Shown here: positions 18,941 to 31,181 of the stretch, one piece after another
Position numbering within the stretch: the stretch's first letter is position 1
How the letters are laid out: each line of letters opens with the position of its first letter
Program-made: the position numbers and the translations under genes
Origin: Deinandra increscens subsp. villosa
Lineage: Eukaryota > Streptophyta > Magnoliopsida > Asterales > Asteraceae
Assembly: GCA_039602395.1 (NCBI GenBank)
Contig: JBCNJP010000017.1
Coordinates: forward strand, 90,470,182-90,534,181
Direction: 5' to 3'
DNA: 64,000 nt
Notes under the pieces: generated by a model
The model's database searches: none
Seen by the model: the letters and a program-made list of their open reading frames with translations, nothing else
What the model was told of the DNA's origin: nothing

Positions 18941-19488
18941 AAACGGGTTATGCCCGTTTTTCGAGAGATTTTGTGCCGTAATGCGAGCCATTGGTACTTA
19001 ATCTCCATTCCAGTGGTCCGTAGGATGGTACAATTTCTCGGGTTTGTTTAGAATTTCAGTTTGTGTGACGTTCACTTCATAATTTTTTTTAAACAAACGT
19101 CCACACACTGGTTTTCTAAGCTTTTGGGTTTAGTCCTCGCGCAAGTCGTCTCTTCATAAGTGACAAATGGCGGTTTGTGCTAGGATTTCATCGGTTTTTC
19201 TGTTGTTTTGCTTATTTCGGGCCGTTCCCTTCATAAATGACAAATGAACAGCCCGTTTTAGGTAAAACTGTGATTGTGCATACTAGTTCAGTGGCTGCAA
19301 GTCGTTGGTAATCAATCTCCATTCCAGCGACTCACCGCCCTGTTTTCTGATCACATTGGCTTGACATGCGAACCGTTCTCTTCATAAACGACAATTGGAC
19401 GGTTCGTGTTAGGGTTTCTTTCGGGTTTAGCTGGTTCTGGTTAATGCAAGTTGTCGGGTACTCAATCTCCATTCTCGCGGTTTGCATT
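18941..19488 (+). promoter_or_regulatory. E4: array of eight stem-loops with two recurring loop types
   Basis: Stems at 18941-18959, 18984-19020 (B), 19063-19106 (A), 19139-19180 (A), 19218-19255 (A), 19300-19332 (B), 19368-19407 (A), 19443-19488 (B). A loops share CTTCATAA, mostly followed by RYGACAAWTG. B loops share AATCTCCATT. Arm sequences differ between hairpins while pairing is kept. By my count the exceptions to Watson-Crick pairing are 13 G.T and 2 A.C on the plus strand, as expected if the plus-strand RNA folds. It lies inside the intron implied by the exon at 18110-18286. Confidence 0.65.
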
Positions 19489-19604
19489 CGATCAGATTAC
19501 ATTACTTTGCCGATTATCTCAGCTATTGCCCGTCTGAAGCCCGATTTTCATATTTTCTCATTTTCTTCATTGTACTAACATTATTTTGTTGAGAAATTTT
19601 GCAG

Positions 19605-19737
19605 TTTCAGATCAGGTTCCATCTTCGTGCGCTGGGAAGAAGCGCAAGAAGTGCAAGGCATCAAAGAAGCAGCCGTTCGTGGTTTTCAGTCCCCACCGCC
19701 TCCCGTCCGTCCAGCCTCCACCAGATCAGCAGCCCTG
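19605..19737 (+). CDS. Possible small basic exon in the E4 3' region
   Basis: Follows an acceptor-like TTTTGCAG. One frame reads GKKRKKCKASKKQPFVVF, a lysine-rich nuclear-localisation-like patch, then a Pro-rich tail and a TGA at 19735-19737. Its join to 18110-18286 would need a one-base phase adjustment. Weak evidence. Confidence 0.22.
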
Positions 19738-21190
19738 AGACATCGGTTACTTCTTATCCGAGTTGTACTCTCTTTCTTTTGATTTTTGATGTATTTATTT
19801 AGAGTTACAAACTCGGGATATTTTTGTATATGGGTTGGGTTGACTTGATACTTTGCACTGTTATGTATCTATTTGATGTTGGCTTTGATGTGTGTTGTGT
19901 TTGACTAGATACTTACCTGAGAAGCAGTTCTGGCACCTGTTGGTCGAGAGCTGTTTCATCATTCATTTTTGGAGATATTTTGGGCTCATTTGGCACATCT
20001 TCCGGCAGTTCTGGCATTTTATTGGTCGAGAGCTGTTCGAGATTCATTATGCAGTTCACTGGCACATCGAGAGTGATCAGGGGAGTATTTCAGTTCCATT
20101 TACCTCTTTTTGTGCTTGATTGTGATTTACCGTACATTGAGGGCAATGTACGAAATAAGTGTGGGGAGAAGGGTAAATTGAACTGAAATTGCTTGAAATT
20201 GTGAAAATTTTTGAAATTTTCTAATCATTTCCCCCTGTTGTGTTTTTACATAGTCCTTGAAATTTGTTTGCGGTGAAAATGGAAATGATAGAAAAACTAG
20301 AATTTTTGGCTTTTTGGTGAATGTAAATAAAATTGAATAAAGTTGAAAGCGCTTAGTTTTTTATGTGCTGGTAGGCCCAGCTGATTTCTGAAAGCTTAAA
20401 AATCCTGATTTCGCTACTTAAATAAATCTAAATAAATAAATATTGTGGGTTCCCGCCTTTAGTGTAGTAGCAAAGCCGAAACTGTTGAATAAGTTGATAG
20501 GTACCTCTTTTGAATAAAATGTTTATGATTTGGAGATAACCCGGCACACTATGATCTTTTTATGAAAATAAATCCGAGAAATAGTGGCACCCCATCCATC
20601 CATCCATCTCGAGCTTGTTTTGAAGTTTATTTATTAAAAAAAATCGAATAAAGTGCACAAAATTCGCTGATCCTACGTTCTACCTCTAGGGATAGGGACT
20701 CCGGAGATGATCTATTGGGGTGATGTGGTTTTGTGTGCGAGGGTCAAAGCCTGCTTACTACCTCTCGGGATAGGGACTCAGGAGATGTGATGTCAGGTGG
20801 AGACTCGCCCTAGTTTTAGGAATAAATAAATAAATTCAATTCAAGCTCAAACCATCATTCCATCCATTCATATTCCATAATCTCCAAATCATAAATATTG
20901 TATTCGATTGTGGTGGGAAAAGCCTAATCTAGTTTGACCCGTGCTGATTCACGCTTTGAGATGGGATTAGGCCGAGTTGCGAATCTGATAGTGTGGGACC
21001 CATAATTGGTAATAAAATTGAATAAAGCATGTTCAGGGGCTTCGGTTTTCGGCGGTTGGGTTTATTCGGACCGAAATACCGGTAATCGTGGCTATCACGT
21101 GAGTATCTATGTTTTTGAATAAAAGATAGTAGCTAAAAGTCAAAATTTTCAGTTGTGATTCCATCGCGAACTTTTTCGGGACGAAAAAGG
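19738..21190 (+). other. E4 3' region, distal part
   Basis: No ORF. A hairpin CGTACATTG-AGGG-CAATGTACG at about 20131-20152 is followed by AAGTGTGGGGA, a combination also present in E3 (45637-45670). (CATC)n lies near 20592-20608. A CTACCTCT..GGGATAGGGACTC unit occurs twice (about 20680 and 20758). Confidence 0.55.
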
Positions 21191-21192
21191 GT

Positions 21193-21204
21193 TAAGTGTG
21201 GGGA
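21193..21204 (+). promoter_or_regulatory. Polypurine tract of E4
   Basis: TAAGTGTGGGGA a few bases before the LTR, as in other Athila/Tat elements. Confidence 0.7.
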
Positions 21205-21208
21205 TGTT

Positions 21209-22923
21209 TGATGCAACCGCATCTTATACATGTTTTCGAGTGATTAATCCCGTATTTTATCCGGCTTTTGTTCAAGTTTTGATGAGATTTTGGTACTTAA
21301 TTGTTCATATGTTGAATTTTAGGTGATCTGGTGGTGATTGGTTGATTTGTGGTGATTCGGGCGAAAACGGAACGTGAATCGAAGCCCGGGAGCAAAAGAT
21401 AGAAGTTTTTGAAATTTTGCTACAGTAGCCGAGTCGCGGACTGCCACTCTCTTACATTAATTTCTGGCAGTCCGCGAGTTTTTGCTTGGAAAAGAAGAAA
21501 AGTGCCAGTCGCGGACGGCGACTCCTTTGTTTGAAATTCTGGCAGTCGGCGAGTTTTGTTCCCAGAAAACAGTAAAGTGCCTGTCGCCGGCTGCCAGTCC
21601 CAGAAGTAAAATTTTGGCAGTCCGCGACTAATGGGCAGTCGGGTAAAAATTCCAAAACGTGTATTTAAGCAATTTTTGAGCCTAGGGTTGAGGGAGTTCG
21701 ACCAGAGATCACGTTTTTGAGAGATCTTCGAGATTAGAGGTCATTTTGGAGCAATCAAGGGCCGGATTGAAGATTTTGAAGCTTAGATTGAAGATTTGAA
21801 GGCTTCGGTTGGATATTTCTTCATCTAAATCGGTTTCTTCTTCCTAGTTGTTGATTGTTTGTTCATGTTTTGCTTAGATTTGACTGATTTCATGATTAGA
21901 GACATGATTTGTGGCTGATTTCTCATTTGTCACCTAGTTTAGATGAAGCTTTACCCATTTTGACTTTTCGGTTTGACTTTTCAACATGATTATGTGATTT
22001 TTGCTCTTGATTCTAGTTTTGATTGTTTGGGATGATTATGTGTGCTTAATTAGCTGCTGTTAATGATGTATTATGTGGACTAATTGATAGGGATTGTGGA
22101 ATTGCAACCATTATTAGTTAGTTTATTGTTAATCCATAGACTTAAATGAGTTTTTGGGTTAATGCATGATCCGGAGACCTCCTACATGATGATATGTCAT
22201 TGATATGCGGCTGATTTTGTGTGCATCCTTATGGAATGAACTTGACCGAGTTGTTTCATTTGCTAGTTATTGGCTAGGCATTGTTTGATAGGTTAGAATA
22301 CTTGTGACCACAAGATTTGAGCTTGTTTATTCGTGTTTAGTCATTGCTAGGTCCTAGATAATCGGAATTAGAGTTAATGCATGTATTAGGTTTCATTTAG
22401 AGAGACCTCTCTTGGTGTTTCCTGATTTATGCGTGTTTTGCTTGTTTTGACCGAAACTGTGAAACTGTTGTGCAAATTCACATATTATGCTATTCGTGCT
22501 TCATTTAGAATTGTCTGATCATTCGGGATGTGTCTATAGTCCTCCTTGGTTGGTTTATTCTCATTTGGTGATAGTTTCATGTTGATAAGTCTTGCCGGGG
22601 GTCTTATGTGGGTTTAGTGGATTCTAGGCTAGGTGATATCTCTCTCATTCTGTTTTTCTGCCGTTTGCGTTGTCTGCTGTTTGTTTACTGTTAGTCTTAT
22701 TGCTTGCTTAGTTTATTTAAATCAATCATTCCAATTGCATCGGTTAAATATTAGTTATGATACATTATCGGGAGTCTGATTACGCGTCCATGGATTGATA
22801 CTCGGTACTTATTGATACTATATTGCATACGACGGGTACGCTTGCCCTAGTGTGTGGTTTGGTCACTCAGTATTTACCATTTTTAACTTGACCGTTCTTT
22901 TCTTGTTCAAATCCGACACATCA
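21209..22923 (+). repeat. 3' LTR of E4
   Basis: Starts TGATGCAACC behind the purine tract and ends CGACACATCA, about 1715 bp. It contains three inverted repeats of the GTCGCGGACTGCCA family (21434-21477 with 13 perfect pairs; two imperfect at about 21505-21555 and 21582-21628), directly upstream of a TATTTAAG box at 21662. Borders are by analogy with E3 (TGATG..CATCA), since no second copy is in the window. Confidence 0.65.
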
Positions 22924-23730
22924 GCTTGTTAATGTTTATTAGTTTGTTTTAGCATGCATATCCTAATATCATCCAAACATGAAAATAAACAACCACACAA
23001 GCATAATAAAATAGGTGCATAGCCATAGCCAAATATTGACAACACTTGTTAGCCGAAACAAGTGTGTGTCAAGGTCTCTCCTAAGGGACAAGATCACACA
23101 AGTGATGTATAGGTGAACTCCCACTTGACCCCGCATCCAAATGCTTCAAGTGGCCTCCTTTGGTTGTGTTTTGCTTCACTCCTTTGGGCATCCAAGATCC
23201 TCCATCTTGTGCATTCTTCCTTTTTACAAAATATGGATCCTAATACATTTTTGTAGTAAAACAAAATGCACCTAATCTATTACATTACATACCAAATGAA
23301 ATAAATAGATTACATGCCTAAAATGAGGAACTTGAAATTATTACAACTTTTGAATAATTACAACAAGCACAAACATTCACCACAAACAATCACAAGGTCT
23401 TTTGGCTAGGCTTTATGCAAACATATATCCAAAAAATACATCCATATGTACAAGTGTAAAAATGGTTCCCTTTTAACCCATTTCCCTTTTCGGTCCAACA
23501 CAAAACCGAAAACGTGGGTTTGTTGTCCAAACAACAAAACAACAAAATGATAAAATGCTTTAATCTTTCAAGATAACCACATGCATGTTAGTGAAGCATC
23601 TTGAAAGACAAAGGGAAACCATGAACAAAACTTTCGGTTTGTGGTATGATGAACCAAAACCAAGAGCTTTGTGGAGCTAACCAACTAGCTCTTTAAAGCA
23701 TGCATCCATATAAGCGGCTCTAGATGCCAT
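22924..23730 (-). other. Leader-side sequence of LTR element X
   Basis: Lies on the internal side of LTR X. Next to the LTR, plus-strand GGCTCTAGATGCCA is close to a copia tRNA-Met primer site (TGGYATC-AGAGCC with one extra base). The rest is AT-rich with no ORF and no recognisable gag. The element is cut on the left by E4. Confidence 0.4.
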
Positions 23731-24360
23731 TGTTGGGTTTTAAGAACATTTTCAAAGCCATTTTAACTCCTTAAAATGTAAAACGCAGCGGAAAACAAAA
23801 TCATATATCATGTTAGTTAATGTTAAAACCGATTTTTAACATTGTTTATCAAAACCCAAACTGTCACACCCCAACCGACAGCGGAAGATGTCGGGGCGCG
23901 ATGATTGTCCAGATGCACACAACACTATTTAAATGTTGCGATATTCTTAATCAACCCATTTCATTAAACATAAGTAATCAATACAATACATGATGAAAAT
24001 AAACAACAATGAATCAAATAAACTTAATTAATTAGGTCACACTAGGTCCACATGCGATCCTATAGTGTCAACAGCAAGAAGTCATCATCTAACAGCAAAT
24101 CCTGCAACATGTATAAATAAAGGTCAACTACGAATAGTTGGTGAGTAAACATAGGTTTGTAAGCATTTCATAGTTTAAAAATAAGCGATTCATGAGACTA
24201 GAGTTTCATTCAATCATGTAAACAAGGTCATAAGTGATGTGCACCAACCCTAGACAAGTAAGGGAGCAATCACCCGGCGCTACACGCGAAGCATGCCGAG
24301 TGGGTTGTCAACCAATAGATCTATCATTGTTGCCACGGCTCGATGGTTAATGGTACACAA

Positions 24361-24391
24361 GCGATTAGCGATTAGCGATTAGCGATTAGCG
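24361..24391. repeat. Tandem repeat (GCGATTA)n
   Basis: Four to four and a half perfect 7-bp units within the solo LTR. Confidence 0.9.
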
Positions 24392-24828
24392 AATATCCAC
24401 ACATAGAATCCAACCAAGTATCACATAATAGAATTCACACATAGCATACATGAAATCGCATAATAGTTTGAATATATAGATTGTAGAGATTTTGTATAAC
24501 ACATGTTGCACCCCAAAGTTTAAAAGGAAAAGGGGCTATGAATACTCACCTGATACGGAGACACAATTTGAGAGAAAAGACACCACGAAATGAGGAAGGA
24601 TAGACTCAATGATAATCTTGACGACTAGCGAGATAAAAGGAAGAATAAATCAATAATTAATTTAAATGATTAAATAGATTAACTTCACGACACAACCGAA
24701 TCGACGACTCGTTGGTGGTTCGGTGAGGTGATACGTACGATATATGTCCAATCCTAGACTAAAGGTAAGGTCAAAGGATCCTAATTTGACTATTTAATTG
24801 CAAGTCAAACACGGTCAACAGAAGTCAA

Positions 24829-25090
24829 CATAGCCAAACAGAAGTCAACATAGTCAAACAGAAGTCAACATAGTCAAACAGAAGTCAACATAGTCAAACG
24901 TTATCATGGCATCCTAGTTCTATCATAACTCATCATGAGATTAGCGAATCTAACCATGGACGGACATACATAGTGAACCCTAGTCATAACACAACATACG
25001 TAGCATGATCCTAGTCATAACATAACATACGTAACATGATCCTAGTCATAACATAACATACGTAGCATGATCCTAGTCATAACATATCAT
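24829..25090. repeat. Two short tandem arrays in the solo LTR
   Basis: About four copies of a 21-bp unit (AGTCAACATAGTCAAACAGA) at 24829-24900, and about four of a 31-bp unit (CATAACATACGTAGCATGAT) at about 24980-25095. Confidence 0.8.
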
Positions 25091-27477
25091 TCGTAGCATG
25101 AATCTAGTTATACATAGCAAAACAACTCATTTAGATGATAAAAAGTATGAGTCTTGACCTAGCTAAGCATCCATGATGTAGATCTCAACAACTCATAGCA
25201 TAACATTCATATTTGGATAGTAAATTTCACAAATCTAACCCTAGATGACACATACGATAGGGATCTAACCATTTCCAAGCATAAAAACATCATCTTGATA
25301 GTTAAAACCCTAGATCTATATCATATCATCATGCAAGAACATAGATCTAGCCTAATTTATCATAAAGTCCCAATTTTAACCATAAATCCAAGGATCTAAA
25401 GTTTATCAATCATGAAGCATGGAAGTCTAATCCTAATTCCACATAAAGTCACCATCTTGATCATAAGATTCAATGATTATCAACATGCATCATGAAGATC
25501 TAAACCCTAAATCTCATAAAGTCACAAGCTTCATCAAGAAATTCATAGATCTAGCATGATTTCCTCAAGTATATCATAGATCCATCCATAAGTCGACATA
25601 AAGATGCAAACTTTGAACATAAAATCCATAGATCTATCAATTAAGACATGGGTCTAAGCATTTTCAAGCATAAAGTTCAGATCTTGATCAATACATAGCA
25701 AGAAAACAAGAGGGTAGAAGCATAGATGGAGGGAAACGCACCAAATGATGAAAACCGACACTAATCTTTGCTTGATTTCATGACTTAGGGGCTTACAATC
25801 TTCAAGAACCTTAGCCTTAGCCTTCCACAGCCGTTTTAGGGTTTTTAGAGAGGTCAGGAGGGGAGAAATGGGGGCTGGAATGAGATAATGAGCTTAAATA
25901 CCCGTCTGCTAGGGTTTTGCTGGAAAACCATCCCCAAGCGTATCGCCTGGGGACCTAGGGAGTTCCAGGCGATACGCCTGGAGCTTCCTGGACGGTCCCT
26001 TGGCTTTTCGCTTCGTTTCGTGCTCCAGTTTTGTCGTTTTTCGATGTTTTCGAGTCCCGTTTTCTCCCAAATCACCCAAATAATGGTCCCATCATGCTAA
26101 TTACATTAAATCCACTCAAAATGATAACAAATATGTCACGTAACACAGTCCTATGCACAAATTAGGTCAAAACATGCAATTTTGGTCGGTTTTGGCGTAC
26201 GTATCGATTTTGGGCGATCCACCAACGATTCGCGACTCAATAAAGTGCGTGATGACTCAAGACATGATAATTGATTAGTAGACTCATAAAAATGTTGAAT
26301 TTGATATATGCTGACCAAATCCGAGATTCCCGGTAAACGACAGATCGCGTACCGAAATCGCGTGAAAATCAGAAATCGCTTTACTTTCAGTTTGAGACAT
26401 CCAATTTGATTCCAATTGATTGAAATTAAGTATTCGTTTTCAAAAATTGATTGTAAATCATTCAGATTCATTAATTGGGGTGTAAACACCCGAAAATTCT
26501 TCTGGTTTTCGATAATTTACAATTCGGTAAATCGCGTAAGCTCAAAACGGGTCGCATTTATCAATTGGATATTTTACAAATGTTACACAAACCGAGGATC
26601 CAAATGTGTATGCATGCTATCAAAACTAAAACCAACCATAGGGGGTTTTAGATTTACCTTCTTCCAAGCTCAAGATACGTGAAGAAGTATGATGAACTCG
26701 AATGGAAAGCCTCAAAGAAGAGACCTCAAGTTAGTGATACCCACGAGATTCAAGCAACAAGAACCCTTTTGTTGCTAGGATTTCTTGAAGACTAACTCTT
26801 CCTTCTCTTCTTGTTGAATCCAAAACCAACAAGATCTTGGAATCAATTTCCAGATGTCTCTTGCAAGAAAAGTGTTCTTGCAATGGAAGAAGAGAGAGAA
26901 AGAACTTGAGTATTAGAGAAGCAAAAAAAACAATCAATGACTAGTCCTCCTTTTCAAGACCATATATCTTGTTTAAATAAAAGGCTCAACCACCCTCATA
27001 AAGAGGGTGGGAGGCCGGCTCTAGATGGGGGAAAAAGAAGGGGGAAATGGTTTTTAAAATCTTTTAAAACCCTCCAATGAACCTAGTCCATTTTCTAGTC
27101 TTTGTTCATTTAGACACTATGCTTAAGTCATGTAACACATTACATGTTGTGTAGTAAAATGAAGTATAACATATAACCTTTTATATGTTGTGTAATATGT
27201 TATTTAACCAATTAAATAACATTTTTATCTTGCTTCTATAATTTAAATCATCCATATGATTTAATACAAGTTCAATTAATTAGAAACCGATTTCTAATTA
27301 TCTTCTATAAGTGACATTTATTTAATTGATCATATCTAAATAAATATCCATTGGGTGTTTGTCTAGCTCGTTAATGGGTATGACCCGTCTTGGATCATAA
27401 CGTACTAGCCACATCAATCTAGTATGTGTCTTGGGCAGACCGAGTCCAACATAAGCATCATCACAAGTCAAGGTTGT

Positions 27478-28150
27478 AGGGTTTTGGACACTAGAGGGTA
27501 TATTTTAGTGTGCACTCTGGCATCTTTTGGGTTTATAATAATATACAATGATCTGCAAGCCCGATAGTAATCCTAACCAGGTCATTGCTCACACAAAGCA
27601 GAGGTTAGGTTTACTAACACGTCAGCATAGTCTACACCAGGTCATTGCTCACGCAAATAGAGGCGAGACCGACTAATGGCTTAAGCATGCCCAGGTCTTT
27701 GCTTACGCAAAACAGAGGAGACACCGATTTTTTAGGAAAATTAATTGAATACCTTGGAGTCCGGCGTGTGTATCGGGAACAAATGTTCAGTAAAATAGAA
27801 CATACACCTAACCTAAGTGTGTGCTTCCAGTCAAATGACATACGTTATCTTTAAGTGTGCAAAACATACCTTGTTTTGGAACAGAGCCTACTGAGCATGT
27901 TACCGTGGATCACGTCTTTCACTTTAGCCGTACACGTGTCAGTCATCAAAGGCCAGAAATTCATTTCATTTCCCACCAATGCCCAGAAACAGGCAAAAAG
28001 AAATTAAATTAAAAACAAACTTATTTAGGAGAGACATACATACCTATCTTCCCCTACTTTTTTATTTTAATAGTACAAAATTTTTCAATTTTTTTTTTCA
28101 TTTTTTTTAAACAAAAACAGTAACAAATAAACAAGAAATTTGTCTGCCAA
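27478..28150 (-). other. E2 non-coding module behind pol
   Basis: Counterpart of 5320-5880 in E1, with three copies of the CCAGGTCATTGCT unit (about 27577, 27635, 27689) and the purine tract at 28046-28054. No gene seen. Confidence 0.6.
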
Positions 28151-28151
28151 A

Positions 28152-28502
28152 TCAGTCAGTGAAAGAGATCATTTTTAGACCTTCCACACACATTTCAAAC
28201 TTAGCTCGGTCAAGGGCCTTTGTGAACATGTCAGAGACATTTTGGTCAGAGCTCACCCTCTCCACACAAATGAAGTTTCTCTCAAAACAGTCACGGATAA
28301 AATGGATTTTAATGTCAATGTGCTTGGTTTTGGAGAATATTACCGGATTCTTCATAATTTGCACAGCAGCAGTGTTATCACAATAAATTGGAGTGCAATC
28401 AAAGTTCATACTGTAGTCAGAGAGCTGATTTTGAATCCATATCACCTGTGAGCAGCAAGACGATGCTGCTACATACTCAGCTTTTGCTATGGAAGTTGAC
28501 AC
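28152..28502 (-). pseudogene. E2 RNase H domain
   Basis: Copia RNase H with YVAASSCCSQ, CDNTAAV and KTKHIDIKIHFIRD. The usual AEAEY acidic motif reads AKAEY, a change at a catalytic Glu, so activity is doubtful. Confidence 0.85.
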
Positions 28503-28730
28503 TATCTGCTGTTTTTTACATTGCCAAGAAATTAGCCTATCACCCAGGTATTGACATCCAACCGAAGTTGATTTCCTGTCAAGAAATTAGCTGTCACAAA
28601 AGGCATATAAATCAAATTCGGAACTTTTAGGATACCAAAGTCCAAGCCGAGGCCTGCCCTTTAGATATCTAAAAATTCTTTTAACAGCAGAAAGATGAGA
28701 GAATTTAGGTTTGGACTGATATCGTGCGCA

Positions 28731-29566
28731 CTAAAAAACTGCGAACATGATATCAGGCCGACTTGTCGTTAAATACATCAGCGATCCAATCATTGATCGA
28801 TACATGCTCTCGCTCACATCCTCCCCATCTTCATCCGGAGGTAAGGCAGGCCTAGATGCCATAGGAGTTGAAATGGGCTTGCAATCTTTCATGTTATATT
28901 TCGCCAAGATGTCATCCACATACTTCCCTTGATGAATAAGAATCCCGGTTCATCCTTTACTTGCAATGCAAAAAAGAAATTCATTTCTCCTTGTGCACTC
29001 ATTTCAAACTTCTTCTTCATGACTTCTTCAAATTCCATGCACAAGTCTTCATTTGTTGCGCCAAAGATGATATCATCAACACAAACCTGGACCATGATAA
29101 AATCATCTTTGACCCTCTTATGGAACAACGTCTGACCTATTTTTTCCCTTGTAAATCCATTCTCCACCAAGTGCTTCGTCAGAGTATCGTACCAAGAATG
29201 TGGTGCTTGATGCAGCCCATAGAGAGCTCTATCTAATCTATACACATGATCTGGATGATCAGCATCCACAAAACTTGGAGGTTGCGCCACATATACCTCA
29301 TCTGCCATCTTAGCAAACAAAAAGGTCGTCTTAACGTCCATTTGACGTACCGTGAAATTTAGATAAGATGCAACGGAAAGAAATATTCGAATTGCCTCCA
29401 ACCGGGCGACTGGAACATAGACCTCATCATAATCAATGCCTTCTACCTGCTTATAACCCTGCACAATGAGTCGTGCTTTGTTGCGAACAATTACCTCAGA
29501 ATCATCCTTCTTGTTCTTATATAACCACCTGGTAGAAATGACTGCCTTATCTAAGGGCTTCGGCAC
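28731..29566 (-). pseudogene. E2 reverse transcriptase
   Basis: RVT_2 landmarks RWLYKNKKDD, RQMDVKTTFLFAKM, GLHQAPHSWYDTL. The catalytic box reads CVDDI instead of YVDDI (29066-29083). A frame change near 28930-28940 and a stop at 28731 break it. It is separated from integrase by a TGA at about 29570 where relatives have Trp. Confidence 0.88.
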
Positions 29567-29572
29567 TAATTC

Positions 29573-30637
29573 TCACACTCCCAGCTTAGCAAATTGATTC
29601 AGTTCTTCATGCATGGTCTCCACCCAATTTGGATCTTTCAGTGCCACGACAATGTTGGGAGGCTCAATCTTGGAAATGAAACAAGAGAACAAACATTTGT
29701 TGATATCCCCTGCACGACTTCTAATAACTACACCTGAACTAACAGGGCCTATAATCTTGCTTATAGGATGATCCTTGTGAAATATGAGTTCCCTAATTGA
29801 AGGAACAGAAGACACAGCTGGAAAGTTAACTTCCACATTTTGTTGTGCTACTGAGTTACAAACAGCAACAGCATCAGCAATCACATCTTCAATAACAGAC
29901 CCTTCACACTTATCTTTCACTGAGCTTGAGTCAGGTACCCTTTCTTCATTCTTCTTTGCTTCAGAGGTACTTGGAATATCAGACGAATTTACAATGTCAG
30001 GATGTCTTGTAGGCAAAGTGTCATCAATGATGTCTTCTTCTTCTGGAAATATTTCCGACAACCGGAATGGTTCAAAGACAGAACCATAATTGAAAATCCA
30101 ATCAGGCCCAGACCCTGCATCAGTAGGATTCTCTTCCATCCATTCCACATTTGTCGATTCTATGATCACTGAAGTTGTCTTGTTGTAAACTCGATAAGCA
30201 CTGCTTGCAATGTAACCTACAAAATAGCGATCATTAGCTTTTGCGTCAAATTTACCATCAGAAGAAATAAGCACAGTGCAAGGACATCCGAAAGCCCTGA
30301 AATGGCCCACTTTTGGTTTTTCATGAAAGAACACTTCATAAGGCGTTTTCTGTAAACGCTTATTTATCAACACACGATTTTCAACATGACAGGAAGTATT
30401 GATTGCCTCGGCCCAGAAGAATATAGGAAGCTTTGAGTCGACCAGCATTGTTCTAACAGCTTCAATCAATGTACGATTCCTTCTTTCAGCCAATCCGTTC
30501 TGTTGAGGAGTGTATGGAGCACTATACTGATGAGCAATTCCTTTCGCAGCACAAAACTTGTTCATATCAGCATTCTTAAATTTAGTGCCATTATCACTCT
30601 GAATTGCTTTCACATTCAAAGTTCGTCTGATTTTCAA
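29573..30637 (-). pseudogene. E2 integrase, core and C-terminal part
   Basis: SDNGTKF (usually NGTEF), PQQNGLAERRNRT, FWAEAINTSCHVENR, GHFRAFGC, GYIASSAYRVYNK. The linker to RT is acidic. Frame-shifted relative to the N-terminal part near 30620. Confidence 0.85.
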
Positions 30638-30995
30638 TTAAGGTAATAAATTGCTTAATTAACTCAGGAGCCTCATACTTATTACCCATACAGAATACCC
30701 ATGTATAACGAGAGTAATCATCAGTGATAACAAGGCAATATGAAAACTTGCTAACACTCTTGACTGACATCGGCCCAAACAGATCCATGTGTAAGAGTTG
30801 AAGAATTGAAGAAATTGAATTAAACATCTTTGGTTTGTGGCGACGCTTGTGTTGCTTCCCCTTGGCACATGATCTGCATTTCTCCACTGATGTGAACTCG
30901 CTAACAGGTAGATTTCTTACATAATCTCCTTTGGCCAATTTGTTTAGGTTCTTTAAGTTCGCATGCCCCAAGCGTTTGTGCCACAAAAATGCCAA
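30594..30995 (-). pseudogene. E2 integrase, zinc-binding N-terminus
   Basis: LWHKRLGHANLKNLNKL and CRSCAKGKQHKR keep the His and Cys ligands. LLHMDLFGPM carries the first catalytic Asp. Confidence 0.85.
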
Positions 30996-31181
30996 CTACT
31001 CATTTGCCTTGGAAATTAGACAAGTGGCATCTGAAGCTGGAGGATCATTCATGTTCAGAACATACGAATTTCCTTTTCTAGGGGTTCGCAGTAGCACCCA
31101 TTCATCCAGGACCTCAAAACCTGGTTTCAATATGATACACCCCTTTTCATTAAACAGCACCGGAAACCGTCTGTCGCAGAT

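Larger units (their letters stand above)
17526..22923 (+). mobile_element. E4: 3' part of an Athila/Tat-type Ty3-gypsy element
   Basis: Integrase end, a 3.3-kb 3' region, purine tract and a 1.7-kb LTR. The left part lies in or beyond the N gap, so the target duplication cannot be checked. The base after the LTR opens GCTTG. Confidence 0.75.
23862..26587 (-). mobile_element. 2.7-kb LTR inserted in LTR X, probably a solo LTR
   Basis: Begins TGTCACACCCC, ends TGTTACA, with perfect CAAAC duplications at 23857-23861 and 26588-26592. No gag or pol inside. Promoter signals (TTAAATA box near 25892 read on minus, and a perfect 13-bp inverted repeat GCGTATCGCCTGG/CCAGGCGATACGC at 25938-25977) set the orientation as minus. 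An LTR with its own duplication and no internal region is the usual result of LTR-LTR recombination; the family looks like Ty3-gypsy. Confidence 0.8.
23731..27451 (-). repeat. LTR X (minus orientation), split by a second LTR
   Basis: Termini TGTTGGG (23731) and CCAACA (27451) are inverted copies of each other. Without the insertion at 23862-26587 and one CAAAC copy it is about 990 bp. On the minus strand a TTATTTAAAC box (26971-26980) and, 10 bp upstream, the perfect hairpin CCACCCTC/GAGGGTGG (26990-27010) mark the promoter. It abuts the broken end of E2. Confidence 0.65.

Noticed and set aside
24361..24391. Short tandem repeat considered as a CRISPR-like or satellite array
   Set aside because: No spacers and only about four units inside an LTR; a local slippage repeat.
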